In this document: positions 42,747 through 53,957 of the stretch, in pieces
Layout: each line of letters opens with the position of its first letter
Position numbering within the stretch: position 1 is the first letter of the stretch
From: Lyophyllum atratum
Taxonomy: Eukaryota > Basidiomycota > Agaricomycetes > Agaricales > Lyophyllaceae
Direction: 5' to 3'
NCBI GenBank assembly: GCA_014905825.1
Contig: JACGCN010000015.1
Span: 930,001 to 994,000, forward strand
DNA: 64,000 bases
Made by a program: the position numbers and the translations under genes
Notes under the pieces: generated by a model
What the model was told of the DNA's origin: nothing
Databases searched by the model: none
What the model saw: the letters and a program-made list of their open reading frames with translations, nothing else

Positions 42747-44377
42747 TTAAGGGCTTAGAGGGAACCGACGCCGCGTTCTTGTGACGTTCTTGAACTCGCC
42801 ATATTCCCAGCTATAACAATCCTGAAACCAATATAAGATAAGACCGGCCCGAGATGAAGCTCCACGCACCACACAATCCTTCTCCTCTTCTGCAGGAGGC
42901 ACCTCTAAACCGTTCTCAGGATCCCAGTCCTCGTTCAAGACTTTCTCGATAACGAATTTGATGGGATGGTATGACGCGCTGACGCTCCAGTTTCGCTTGC
43001 TGACGGTGTCGTACCGGATGCTCTTCCCTAGATGGCAGCTTATAGAACGAAATCAGCGGAAACCTCCTAAAGATAGGCGGACTGCATACCTCGTTTCTAA
43101 CGCATAGCCACCGATTGCGCAGGCAGATGTAACTCCTGTACACGCTCCCATGGGGATTGGCTGGGATGAAGGTGAGGTCCGTTAGCGTGTGGGGTTCTGG
43201 CAGACGCATCATTCGTACTCACGTCTCCGGTGTGATATACATGAGTAACATGTTGAGTAGAGGGCTTCAAAACGACACGTCTTAGAGTGATAGAACGGAG
43301 GGAAGGTGAGTGCTTACGGGGGACGGGAGATGAAGTCGTTTCGAAGCGCTCCGCTCTCCAGGAGCCTCAAATGCTACTACGGGTACTCCAAAGGTGACAC
43401 CGATAAGGGAGGCGAGGCCCCCACCAAGGGAATGTCCTGTACGACGCGATGAGACGACCAAAGCAAACAATGGGGGCGAGAAACCAGACGAACCAACCAT
43501 CCAGATGTTCGCATCGGGATACATGTATGTCACGTTGTTATACAGATTCTAGATTCGATGTGAGCAATACAGTCGAAACCATAGCGCCTCGACGTACAAT
43601 GCCAATGGGATAGAAGAGGCTGTCTTCAACAAGCGATCGTTCGACACAAGTCTGGTCGCAACGATAACCACCCGAATAGCAATCGCAGACCGGTGACCAT
43701 GTCGGTCCGACGCGTGCGCAGCAGCAGGAGAATAAGAGGTTATCGTTTAACTTGTCCTTCTTCACGGTTGGGCCGCCGCCGCCAGCGAGCCATGGCGCTG
43801 AAGTCCCCTTGACGGTGACGACTACAGTGGAGTTGTCCTCAGACACGAATATATGTCCTCTAAACCCATCCGCATCCGGTTCCCACCCAAAAGGGAAGCT
43901 CTGCCAAATATTTCGAACCTGTCAATCAACGGTGTACCCTGGTCAAGGCCAATGACGTACCGTATTCCAACTGGGACCCAGGTCGTACCAATCATTGTCC
44001 TTAGGTACGGAGTACGAATTATATGTCATCTTCGCCAACTGAACGAGTGTATCGCGTTTCTTGATATCCGGTCCTGCCACTTCCTCATCCGTCCACTTCA
44101 GTGGCTCACTCTGCATATGGCGCATGGATCGACTTCGGGCATTCGAGAATGCAGTATGTGATTCTGGACGCGAAGCCCTGGTGGTCATGGTCGATACCTC
44201 GTAGGTCTCCGCCGCGAATGAACGTGGGGTATCGGCGAAGATTGTATGCGAAGCATTGGTGACACCATGCTCATGCCGAAGTTGGAATTTGAGAGGTGCT
44301 GGAGCAATATCAGCTTGACTGGACCAAAGTAGTGATACTATTAGAGTGCGCAAGGCGGTAGGAAGAATCTGCAGCAT
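42747..44377 (-). CDS. ATG15: Autophagy lipase ATG15
   Basis: Eight exons close in frame: complement(42747-42821, 42870-43038, 43090-43160, 43223-43264, 43318-43436, 43494-43548, 43598-43918, 43961-44377), 422 aa. An N-terminal signal anchor (LPTALRTLIVSLLWSS) is followed by a lumenal class-3 lipase domain. The nucleophile elbow is WMVGHSLGGGLASLIG, restored by splicing exons 3 and 4. Family landmarks are WGG-type KGTSAPWLAGGGG, CCCARVGPTWSPVCDCY, VVAFEAPGERSASKRL, THVYHTGDPIPMGACTG, CAIGGYALET and DCYSWEYGEF. ATG15 breaks down autophagic bodies in the vacuole. A longer reading frame to 44550 exists, but the ATG at 44377 places the hydrophobic anchor at the N-terminus. It converges with the MFS gene 115 bp away. 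Confidence 0.93.
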
Positions 44378-44874
44378 AGGCCAGGGTAAACCAATGGTCG
44401 CGGGGCTGGTGAGTGGAAGGAGGTCGGAGTCAGGCTGCGAGGAGTTGGACTCCGCATGCGGTCACAACGCGTGTAGGTCACGTGATGTTGACGACCGTCG
44501 ACTGAACCAAACACTGGAATTGCCGGTGCCGCGGCGCCTTTTCCTTCCATACCACCACTATGACCTGCTGCTACTCGAAATACAGCAATAAAACAGCCTA
44601 TCCGGCCACTTCATGCATCAGTACTTGCTCCAGCACGTTCTCTGACCACACAGGCATACTCAGGGTAGGTTAGACGCTTAGGATGTCACAGCCCTGTGTC
44701 AGACTTCTGAGCTCAAGGCCGTTTGTCAGATCCGCATGGCGCGGGTTCCTTATCAACATCAAACTTCAAAGGACTTCTTCAGGGACCACGCCCCAAAGAA
44801 CTCTCAAAGGTCTCCTCTCCGCCTTCATTCCCCCTGATTTACCTTCTCCGCAATCCAATCCCTCCATTTAGTAT
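44378..44874. promoter_or_regulatory. Divergent promoter region of ATG15 and a DUF6593 gene
   Basis: About 500 bp between two start codons that point away from each other. No defined motif is assigned. Confidence 0.4.
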
Positions 44875-45513
44875 ATGGATCTTTGCCTTGTTCACAATGA
44901 CCCTTCACATACTCTCCTCATGACCGAGCATGGCCCGCTGTATGAGATCGACACATCCAAAACCTCTTCTGTTCACACCACAACAATCGTCCGCGTTGAG
45001 AGCGAAGTGAGCACTGGGCTGGTGGGGACGGTGGTCGGCCGCGTGGAATTTTCTCCTGCGCAGGAAACCAGGTTGCAGCTGTGCATCACAAATGTTGAGC
45101 TTGTCCTCCATCCCAGCAGCGGTTCAGATTCGGACAAGTGAGCATCTCTTATGTTGCAGTCTTTCGAGGTACTGCGGGGACTAGTAATAACGCTCCGACT
45201 AAGCTCATGGGCGTTCATGGGTCCAGACAACAGGCCATACAAGTGGCAAATCTTCATTCAGTCCCCAGTCGTACGTCGAGCATTCCCGTCGATTCGGTCT
45301 ACGCTGATACTGCCCAATTTCTTCCAGCTAATATTAAACGATAATTCCAACACCCTCCTGGCTCGGTACCGTCGGGCGAAGTTAGGTATCGTGTCTCGAT
45401 CTCGCAAGGCTTTCCTCGAAATATTGCCCGCCGGACTCAGCGCCGTCGACCTTATCGTCGTTACCTTTGTCTCGTTTATGAAGCAACGCGTGGCAATCGA
45501 TTATGCCAGCTAA
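44875..45513 (+). CDS. DUF6593 family protein, copy A
   Basis: Exons 44875-45137, 45204-45270, 45328-45513 close in frame (171 aa). It starts MDLCLVHNDPSHTLLMTEHG, matching the N-terminal beta hairpin of DUF6593 (GPLYEIDTSK). The middle exon gives WAFMGPDNRPYKWQIF, equal to the family's GPDGREYKW motif. The last exon holds ARYRRAKLGIVSRSRKAFLE then ILPAGLSAVDLIVVTFVSF. These are small soluble proteins expanded in Agaricomycetes, of unknown function with a fold that recalls tubby/LURP-like barrels (inference). The splice between exons 1 and 2 is inferred from phase. Confidence 0.75.
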
Positions 45514-46322
45514 ACTCCTTATGGACCAAAAGTCGCTCGTCGGATGCGGTTTGTTCCCTCCCCGCTCGGACATTAGGGAACTGATGTTGGAGACTTCCGG
45601 CAGGCGCTCCACTTCGAAGGAACTGTTCTGATTTTCAGGCTTCTTTGAGCAAATATCTTCGGGCTCCCTCTGTAAATATGGTTTCGCCGTGGCTATCTTC
45701 GCACAATATGTTTTGTCTGTATGTATGTACCACTACCCCGTTCTCTCACTTGTAACCGTTATTCATTCAATAGAAATGGGAACGACTGCCGATTCGCGAC
45801 AGTCTATCATACCCCTCCCATATAAATGATCTACCTTCCCAGTTCAAGCGATTCATGCCATCGCACAGCTCAGCATTACCCGTCTTCTGCATGTCATTCC
45901 CAGCGGCGAGCATGTAGTCGGCGTACGCGACCCATAGAAGACCCCCGTGCCGACGGGCGTCTTGCATATACTGATAGTGAGCGTGTGTGGGATTGCTCCT
46001 GCCAATTGAGGCTTCCTCCCGTCACGATGTTTGCAAAGCCCGCCAGGTGACCGAACGCGAAATGCGCCTTTCCCACGTCTTGGGAGCCCCTTCCATATCG
46101 ATGAAAAAGGAGAGCGGCAGAGCCTATACAGACGGGTGTCTTTCAGAAAGGCAACACAAGTGTCGCTAAAGTTCATGGTGGAGGCGCTGTGATTCTGAAA
46201 GCAGAGCTGTACTTGGATGCAATGACGACGTCATAGCCCAGTATACTTACAATGTAATGTGTATCTACCAATACCAGGCTCGAGTAAGAGTAAGTCTGTC
46301 ACAGATTCCAAGCCTAGCTTCC
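45514..46322. other. Intergenic region between DUF6593 copies A and B
   Basis: Convergent 3' flanks of a plus and a minus gene. Only short antisense frames; no feature supported. Confidence 0.45.
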
Positions 46323-46997
46323 CTAGGACAGCGTAGCTGTCTCACTGTCCTTTCGAAGCTTCTCGACGTAAATAAAGGTGATCAGTATCTCCTGAACCAT
46401 GTGCTCGCCAGCGGTGGAGATTTCAAGAGAAGCTGGCTTCCCTTTCCCGAATATCCCCAGGTGCCTTTGATGAGACCGGGCTACGAAGGTCTGAGCCTCA
46501 TTGTTGACAACGAGCTGCAGTTCAGCATCCCCGATCAACCTACTTACATATGATATGAGCGAGGTCGAGGCATACCTTTGAGTTAAACGACTCTGATATC
46601 CATTTATATTCCTGGCCATCCAGCCCCTTAAATATGCGATTCCTAGGGGGGAGCACAATTGATCACGAAGGAAGCAATGAGTTGAACTATCAACTTACCT
46701 GCCGTAGACTCCCCACCCGCTGCCATCCTTCCGAAAGAATTCCTTAGTCTTGTACTCCTTCCCCGCGAAACGCAGGACGGAGGACTTAATCGTGTTGTGC
46801 TCGACCTCCGCGAGGTGCGCAAACCTATCCTGCATGGAGACGGTAGCCCCCCCGTCCTTTTCGGGAATATTGTTGGGGACGACGCAGCTTATGGTCGAGA
46901 TTCGTGCATGTGTCTCGACTTTGTAGAGGGCCTGGCCATCTTCGTTGGCGTAGACGGTGTTTAGTGGTGAATGCGATCGAAGGTAGAGGTGTGGCAT
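46323..46997 (-). CDS. DUF6593 family protein, copy B
   Basis: Model complement(46323-46539, 46592-46642, 46699-46997), 188 aa. It begins MPHLYLRSHSPLNTVYANED and continues GQALYKVETHARISTIS, the DUF6593 N-terminal pattern. Exon 2 gives RNRIFKGLDGQEYKW and exon 3 LIGDAELQLVVNNEA then GKPASLEISTAGEHMVQEIL ending LRKDSETATLS. The boundary between exons 2 and 3 is the weak point: the donor used (GA|GTCG) keeps the frame and a 52-nt intron, whereas a better donor 15 nt further does not. Function unknown. Confidence 0.75.
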
Positions 46998-47481
46998 TTG
47001 GTATCTTGGCAGGTGGAGCGTTTCATCGTCTGCTATATGTGAGGGGATGAGGCAGTGTAAGAGTGACCCTTGCTGCGGACCTTGCTTTCACACCACTTCT
47101 ATCACTACCATCACTCGGTGCTGCACCCCAAGGGTGCTGGAATTGACCGGTGGTATGGGCCGAAATGATTTGCTGGTCGGCAGATTCAAAAGCTGGGTTG
47201 CTAAAAAAATTACAACGTTCTTACGACACTTGCTGAACGTGCCCGACTATTCGCGCAAGTTTAACTTCCTCGACAGTCGATTTGAAACAAATGCGGATTC
47301 GCTATTCATATGTGAACGGTGGAATTCGTACGCCTACTCGAAGCAGGTGTAAGTGGTATACGTAGGCGATGCAAAGTAAGGAATAATTAGCGTGAAGAAA
47401 GGGGGTATTCCAAGATCACTCGACGAAGAAAGGTCCGCAGGGTGCAGCAAGTCACAAACAACCGCTCTTTTCCCCGACTAC
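46998..47481. other. Intergenic region between DUF6593 copy B and SnoaL-like gene
   Basis: Promoter of copy B and 3' flank of the SnoaL-like gene. A plus-strand ORF (47047-47352) shows no family and is not called. Confidence 0.4.
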
Positions 47482-48026
47482 TCAGGGGCAGGTGAACGTC
47501 GCCTCCGCAACAGTGGCCTCCTTCGTGAGGGCCGCAGTAGCGAGAGTCGGGTCCGCGAATTCGGTGGTGCTGAGGATTTTGTCGCCCGAGAACGTGAACG
47601 TCCAGTCGTACTCGTTCTTCCACGGGAACCCATGTGTTGTCTGTCCGTTGGATGTGGTCTGTACCAACGAATCGTTCAATGAGTCGCACAGTATATTCAG
47701 AGAATGAAGCGCACGAAGAAGTGGACAGCGTCTGCGCTTTCGACGATGTCTGCTGTCGCAGGCAACGAAAGCTACAAGGCGAAGATCGTAAATAGTTGAA
47801 GAGAGAGATATGAACGAGCTGCGCGTACATTGAAAGCTTTGATGGGGGCAGTGGCCAACGTCGCGAAGAACTCCTGCTTCGTGCGGGGCACGATGCCCAA
47901 GGAAGAAGGCCGGACAATACTTTGGTAGTTGTCTGCGGACAGGGCAGTCAACTGGTCGATATCCTTCGCGTTCAACGCAGCGAGCCATGCAAAAGCAAGC
48001 TTGAGGTGGTTGGAGACGGCGACCAT
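47482..48026 (-). CDS. SnoaL-like (NTF2-fold) small protein
   Basis: Model complement(47482-47658, 47715-47752, 47816-48026), 141 aa. MVAVSNHLKLAFAWLAALNA then KDIDQLTALSADNYQSIVRP is the helical start of the cone-shaped NTF2-like fold. The C-terminal sheet reads TTHGFPWKNEYDWTFTFSGD, then KILSTTEFADP, typical of fungal SnoaL-like proteins (FPW-NEY...F-F-GDKI...EF-D). Such proteins are soluble and may be enzymes or ligand binders; no catalytic residues can be assigned. The small middle exon (38 nt) encodes DIVESADAVHFF and its 5' splice is inferred from phase. Confidence 0.75.
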
Positions 48027-50360
48027 GTTGATGTTTTTTGGGTGTGGTGAAGTGAGTGAGTGTAGATGCTTGGTGGGATGGCGAAGTATGTAGCTCTTGG
48101 TCTTGCCCTTTAAGCACTGCGCCCTATCCTTGAAAGGCAGAATACCGTCGGCTTGGTGTGCCCGCTATCAGGGACGTGTTGATACCAGTCAAAGACCTGG
48201 GTCCTCGGTTTAGCGTCATACGGGGAAGCTCTCCTGGCTTCGAGGCTCCCCGTGAATCGCCACCTGCCAACAATTGACTGAATCTGCTCGACCCCACTGC
48301 AGATGATGACCCCCTTCAGATGTTTCAGCGAAGGCCAGCGTTCTTGTCCGCGGGTTTGATACGGATCTCGACGATTGGTGAGTTTCGAGGAGACATGATC
48401 TCGAGGGACCTTCGAGGATTAGAATGTACTTGACAGATTATGATCACCGTGAGAGGTTGGAAAGTCGCATAATCGTGGTATGGACACACCACCGCGGATG
48501 AACAACCGTATGGCCCGTATGCTTGCAACGTGGAACGCGAGACAAGCGCACTCTTGCCCGAAGACATAGGTCACTGGCGGATTGCTCCATTTGGCTTCCG
48601 AGAGTATAGCAACGCAATTTGCTCTATAGCTCCACATACATATCCGCGGGTGATTCAAGTGAGGAGGACGATTCTGACGGTAGATGACGCCAGCCGTTGC
48701 TACATGCGTAGGATAGTTATATCATTAGGCGGTGGTCGAGACAAGAACCTGGCTTCGCGTAGACCAGTAATGCTCTCAGTAGCACGGGTTGTGAGAATAA
48801 GGTTCATGGTTCGCAAAAGGTTTGGCGTGCCAGTTTCCGTCAAAGCTGCTAGCGATGTCGCTTGTCTTGTCGTCAGGCCTCATCCCTCATTCCATGACAG
48901 CCTACGAGTCCCAGTCCATACACCCGCATGTTGACCCTGACAGAATATCGATTCGTAGACCTGGTACTGCTTCGGCAAAAGGCCTGTCGTACTGTAAGAA
49001 AACAGTCGGAAAAGAAATTGGAGTTTCAAGTACGGGGGTCGTCGAATTGCGCCAAAATTTGATGACATGAGATACGAGGCAAGGTGATGGGTATAACGAG
49101 CCGATGGGGATCGTCGGGGGTTCCCACCTGTTCCCACCCACCCCCACCTTCCACTCCGAGGCGCGGTGACATGCATGATTTCGCCGGACACCTCCAATGC
49201 CAAGTTTGCACAACCCAAAATTTCCACGTGTCTACACTTTCAGGTCTGCGGCACCGATCGGCTCCACATATAAGCTTAGAGCTCGTATGACCTGTAACGC
49301 GTCGACCAGCATTTCTTGGATGGGCTGGGAGGGTCCGCTGGTGATAACCACCTGAGCAATCAATGGGAATTGGAAACAATCATCTGAGGTGGAAGGGAAG
49401 GATGAGTCACGAATGGCTGTATACAGATTGGGCAGAAGCGCAACATACCTTACTTCACCCAATGATGACGCTCATTCCAGGCTTCCTACCATAGTCCAAG
49501 CATTACGACCTGCACCGAAAAAACGGTTATGTCCATAGTAGCCTTGACAAGAGGCTGGAGTGTCAATTGAGACTACGCTTGCAGCCCTGAAGATAGATTG
49601 GAAGTCGTGCGATGGTCAGGACGATACCACTGCATCGTGACGGGATATTTCGACCTGTTCTCAGGAGGTTATCAGTGCCTAGCACTGAAGCGGTCCCAGC
49701 CTACGCACGTAATCTCTATCGTAAAGCTTGCACATGTAATATATCGCGCTGCGCGTTATCGTCTCCGGTGACTGAATCCAGTTCTTTCTTGGCCCTCTCC
49801 GCCAGCAATTTAGCGATGGTGCTTCGACAGATTAGAGAACGGTGCTGGAGAGAGACGGTGGTGAACGTAGCGTGTTCGAGGACAAGCAGGTAGCAGCGCC
49901 GATAGTGATAGTGATAGTGATATTACCCACGGGCGGTCCCGATATGGAACATGTGGGGGGTCCGTGCTACGTACATGCATCAAGTGTACGCTACGGGCGT
50001 TAGCCAATCATTGCCGCTATGATATACGGGATCGCACGGGTTAATGTAGCTACGCGCAAGTTTACGAAACGGATGCAGATGTGTCATGAACAAGAAGGAA
50101 GGCGACGAGCGTCAGTTACAGTTGTTACGGTTGACCATCTGTAGACGGTATGAAAATGCCATTGCTGATAAGGGAAGCTGTTGAGCACATGGGAACGTTG
50201 CAGAATCGATTGACGTAATGGTCGAGAAGGCTCCGCGTGAGCAGGGTGATAGAATTCGACGGGCACACTGTATGGTTAAGGTGAGACATGGCCAGGCTCA
50301 GAGGTGCACAGTGACAGAGGCCTGGTTGAATTTGCCGTATGGTTAGGGTGAGACATTTAT
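48027..50360. other. Gene-poor region, left part
   Basis: No exon chain or domain recognised in 2.3 kb on either strand. A short (GATAGT)n tract sits at 49901-49922. Two similar words (TGTATGGTTAAGGTGAGACA and CGTATGGTTAGGGTGAGACA) at about 50269 and 50337 lead into the tandem repeat to the right. Confidence 0.45.
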
Positions 50361-50367
50361 ATGTACA

Positions 50368-50650
50368 TGGGTGAATGATGATATGTGGCACGACAGGGCC
50401 CCGCCAATCAGCAGCTCGTAACGCAGATCGTCGTCCACAGCAGTGTGCGAGGCAGGGAATGCGTTGAGACGGGTTGTATCTGGTTTTGAGCTTTTGATGA
50501 CGGTACTATATGGGTGAATGATGTAGGACAGGGCCCCGCCAGTCAGCAGCTCGTAACACAGATCGTCGCCGCCCGCAGTGTGCGAGGCAGGGAATGCGTT
50601 AAGACGGGTTGTATCTGGTCTCGAGCTGTTGTTGACGGTACTATATTGGT
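50368..50650. repeat. Tandem duplication with a period of about 135 bp
   Basis: GGGTGAATGATG...GACAGGGCCCCGCCA, TCAGCAGCTCGTAAC, CAGATCGTCG and GTGTGCGAGGCAGGGAATGC, GACGGGTTGTATCTGG and GACGGTACTATAT occur twice in the same order. GACAGGGCC begins at 50392 in copy 1 and 50527 in copy 2. The copies differ by scattered substitutions and small indels, so this is an older duplication than the 40-bp repeat at 19.2 kb. Confidence 0.9.
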
Positions 50651-53270
50651 TTCGTAGACGGTGTGGATAGTGTATAGTGATGTGTGTGCAATGTGCAGCA
50701 GTCATTTCAGGAGCTCTGGTAGGGCAATGCTGCCATTGCTCGGTACGTCGGCAGCGCAGGAAGTCAGCCCGACCACGGTAAGTCAAGGCCAGCGGTTAGG
50801 AAGTGTAGAAGGGCAGCAGGAATACATCAGGCGGGTGGACGACGAAAAATTGACGATTTTCGTTTTTGATGATGGTGGCAAGAGATATGTGGGAGATTCA
50901 AGCGGAGGTGTGACTCTGAGTGCGATGATGGAACAGGTGTTGTCTACATCATGCATCAACATTGCAACACCGAGATCGGCTCAAGACCGGTGTTCATTCC
51001 GACAAGTCTCCAAGATACATCTGTAGGCATCGTGCTTACGCTCTAGAGAGGTGGCAAGGTCTTCTTGAAATGGAGAGAGACTGTACTCGAGTACATACAT
51101 GTGCTCCATCGCGCAAACCCCCACCGAAACGTGAGCTTTTTACGCGAGCCACACGCATACTGTCATGCTTACCCAGTATCCATTCAGTATAGCCCACCGA
51201 GGCTTGGAAACTAGCCATATAATGAAGCAGCTACTACAGCAGACACCGTCGACGAAGGGTAGACGGGAATTTTGAGTCCAGAGGAGGCGCAGAATTACCC
51301 TAGGCCTTGGACCACCCTAATGGTACGCCATTCTCCTCGAATACTCCGTGTATACGCGCTCACATGGTCGTAGACACTGGTCTTTCTTATGATAACGCGC
51401 CCGCAGACGTCAGCATCCATCTACACCGACCCAGGAATACACACCCCTCGGTGAAGTCCACCAACGCGTCACGCAACACGGGCCCCTCACCACACTCACG
51501 AGAACTCCCAAGCCGACCCAGCCCTCCCTTCCCGTCCGCTGCCGTTTCATAAGGCAACTGCGCCGTGCGTGCATGACTACCAGGCTCCCGAAACACATTC
51601 ACATTCCCCCAAGACTCCACTTCCACACCCAACTCGCGTCTCATTCTGAATCCAAAACCACACGCGCCGCCCCTCTCCCTCCTTCTAGCGCAAGGCCCGA
51701 TCTATAGCATCAGCCACTTGCAGCCCAGCGGCATGCCGTTCCTCGTTACGCCTGGCCCAACCTATGTGGGATGCCTGATCTTCTACGGCGTTCATCCCGC
51801 CTCCCTCAACGCAGCCCCCGTTCTCGCCACCAAGCCAATTCTTCCTCATACAGCACGCTTCCCCGACATCTAACCCCCCAAGGCCCACCAACCGCCACAC
51901 GGACTCGGACTCGGACCCAGATGCGATGCTCATGAACACCCGACCTCCGCAACTTCCCTATCCCTACCCTCACCACCTCCGCGCCGAACTCTGATTCTGA
52001 CACGCGAGTGGCTCATGCACCCGGGACAGTGACAAGGACCGAGACGTCACCACCACCCGGAACGTCCCTATCTCTATCCCTACCCTCCCACCTCCGCGCC
52101 CAACTTAAGCTTGACACTTGCCTGACATTGACACTCGACGCTGCACCCCGGTCTCCCGCCTGGACCAGGACAAAGACAAGGATCGACGTCGGGAAGGCTC
52201 ACCACGTCCTGGATCGCCCACGCCAGCAACGGGTACACGCCGTTCGAATTCGACAAACACGTTACACGAGTGTAGCCGGATCCCGAGCTTGATTGATTCT
52301 GTTTCGGATCTGGGCTGCATGGTGCACCTAACCCCGCGGAGACGATGCGTATGGGCGGTGGCTTGGACGTGGACGTGGACAGCATTCGGTATTCGGTATT
52401 CATGCGTTCGGGTTATCGATGGCATTCCACCCCGAGTTTTAACTTCATACTTTTTACACGCATCCTGCCGTCACGGTGCTTCCAGGGTAACACGGCAGTA
52501 TAGCCATCTATAGCCATAGCCATACCCCATATAAACCCATGTACCTACATCTACCTACATTATCAGCACCAATCCGAATAACGACGACGACGTGTAGCGA
52601 CGTATCAGCATCACTGATTGCGACGACTTTAGACAGAGCATCAAGTGAGGTGGCAACGCGGATGTTTCCTGGTTCCAGGCCAGGCACAGGGTCCTAGGCA
52701 GGGCATGGGGTCTGACGTCACTGATCCCTGATTCCCCGGACAATAGAGCTCTTGTGACACGCAATTGCCAGCACACCCAATCCATCCCTGTGGCGTCCAG
52801 CCAGCACACCACGACACAAGAGAACAAGGATGGGGACGAGTCGAAAACCATGATTTGAGCTTGGGTACCGTTACACACTACTTTTACAATTGCTATGATG
52901 AAGGGTGGTGATAAGTGTAGACCGAGAACCGAGAGTGAGGATAAGAGAATAAGATAATCGTAGGGGAAGGGGAAGGAACGTGAGGGGGGCTTTGGGGGCT
53001 TTCGTTTGAGATTGACATTTGAATTAAGTGGGAGAGTGGTGAGTTGGACTTGTATAGCGTGTATGATTGGATTGGTGTATGTGATGCGTTGATTGGATGG
53101 ATGGATGGATGGATGGGAGAAATATGCGATGATTTAAGGAAAGAAAATTGAGGGAACCGGGAACCCTGGGGCCGAGCAAGATCCAGGCCAGCAGCAGCAA
53201 GGGAGAGACGGGACGGGACAGCGACACAGACGGGCCCAGTTCCAGACGTAAAAGAACGCATGGACCCCAT
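50651..53270. other. Gene-poor region, right part
   Basis: 2.6 kb with only short overlapping frames on both strands. The 51400-52150 part is very C-rich on the plus strand, with repeated CGGACTCGGACTCGGACC and TATCCCTACCCTC words. A GGAT microsatellite lies at 53091-53117. No gene supported. Confidence 0.45.
53091..53117. repeat. GGAT microsatellite
   Basis: Six consecutive TGGA units preceded by GATTGGATTGG-like sequence. Plain slippage repeat. Confidence 0.9.
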
Positions 53271-53957
53271 CTACGCCTCCACAGCAACAACGCGCGACAG
53301 CCCACTCTTCACATACTCCCTCGGCCCCTCCCCCCCGCTCCTCCTGCGCATCGGCCTCCCCACCGCATGCACCCTATTAAGCAATATCCCCGCCACCAGC
53401 CTCGACCTCGCATTCCTATCAACCGGCGGCAACGCAGGCTCCACCTCCACCGCCGCCGGAATCTGGATAGTATACGGCACAGCCGAGGTGCGCGGGGTGC
53501 GGTACAGCACCGCGTCGCTCTGACTTAGACTCGGTGCATAGCGCAGGCGGGCGGGTCCGTGCGCCTCGATGGAGATGGAGTGGTCGTCGGAGAAAGGGTC
53601 GAACTTCATGTACGTCGTGCTTGCGGGCTCTGCGCGGTACGGCGGGGCTCTGCGCAAAGGAGAGGAGTGGGGCGCACGGACGCTGACGCCTGTGCGGCGG
53701 CGGGTGTACGGGGAGGGGCTGGCCCCGGTGCTGCCCGAGGAGAAGGAGGAGGGGGCGCCGCGCCATTCGGAGTGTCCGAGGCCGGGCGGGTACTTGTTCA
53801 TGATGCCGCCGAGGTTGACGAGGAGGCTCGCGTGCGCGGAGGCGGAGGTGCCGGCGTACGGGGAGGTGGCCCAGGAGGAGCGGGAGGCGCTGGCTGAGGG
53901 GGAGGCGGAGGAGGAGGCGGTGAAGTCGGTGTGGATGGTGCGGATGTAGTGAGACAT
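53271..53957 (-). CDS. Hypothetical protein, Ser/Ala-rich N-terminus
   Basis: Single open frame of 228 codons starting MSHYIRTIHTDFTASSSASP. The first 100 residues are Ser/Ala/Gly-rich; the second half has more ordered-looking stretches (TYMKFDPFSDDHSISIEAHG, DAVLYRTPRTSAVPYTIQI, RSRLVAGILLNRVHAVGRPM). I do not recognise a family. The region is GC-rich, so long frames can arise by chance, and several antisense frames are also open. A promoter-like ACAC/CAGCAGCAG stretch lies upstream. Moderate support only. Confidence 0.45.
   Translation of the reverse strand: MSHYIRTIHTDFTASSSASPSASASRSSWATSPYAGTSASAHASLLVNLGGIMNKYPPGLGHSEWRGAPSSFSSGSTGASPSPYTRRRTGVSVRAPHSSPLRRAPPYRAEPASTTYMKFDPFSDDHSISIEAHGPARLRYAPSLSQSDAVLYRTPRTSAVPYTIQIPAAVEVEPALPPVDRNARSRLVAGILLNRVHAVGRPMRRRSGGEGPREYVKSGLSRVVAVEA

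Noticed and set aside
51380..52430. Possible gene in the C-rich region with frames on both strands
   Set aside because: Frames are short, repetitive and mutually overlapping, with no splice chain or domain.
53559..53949. Long plus-strand frames opposite the hypothetical protein at 53.3-54.0 kb
   Set aside because: Composition is Gly/Ala/Glu-rich, as expected for the antisense of a Ser/Ala/Pro-rich GC-rich ORF; the minus-strand frame is longer.
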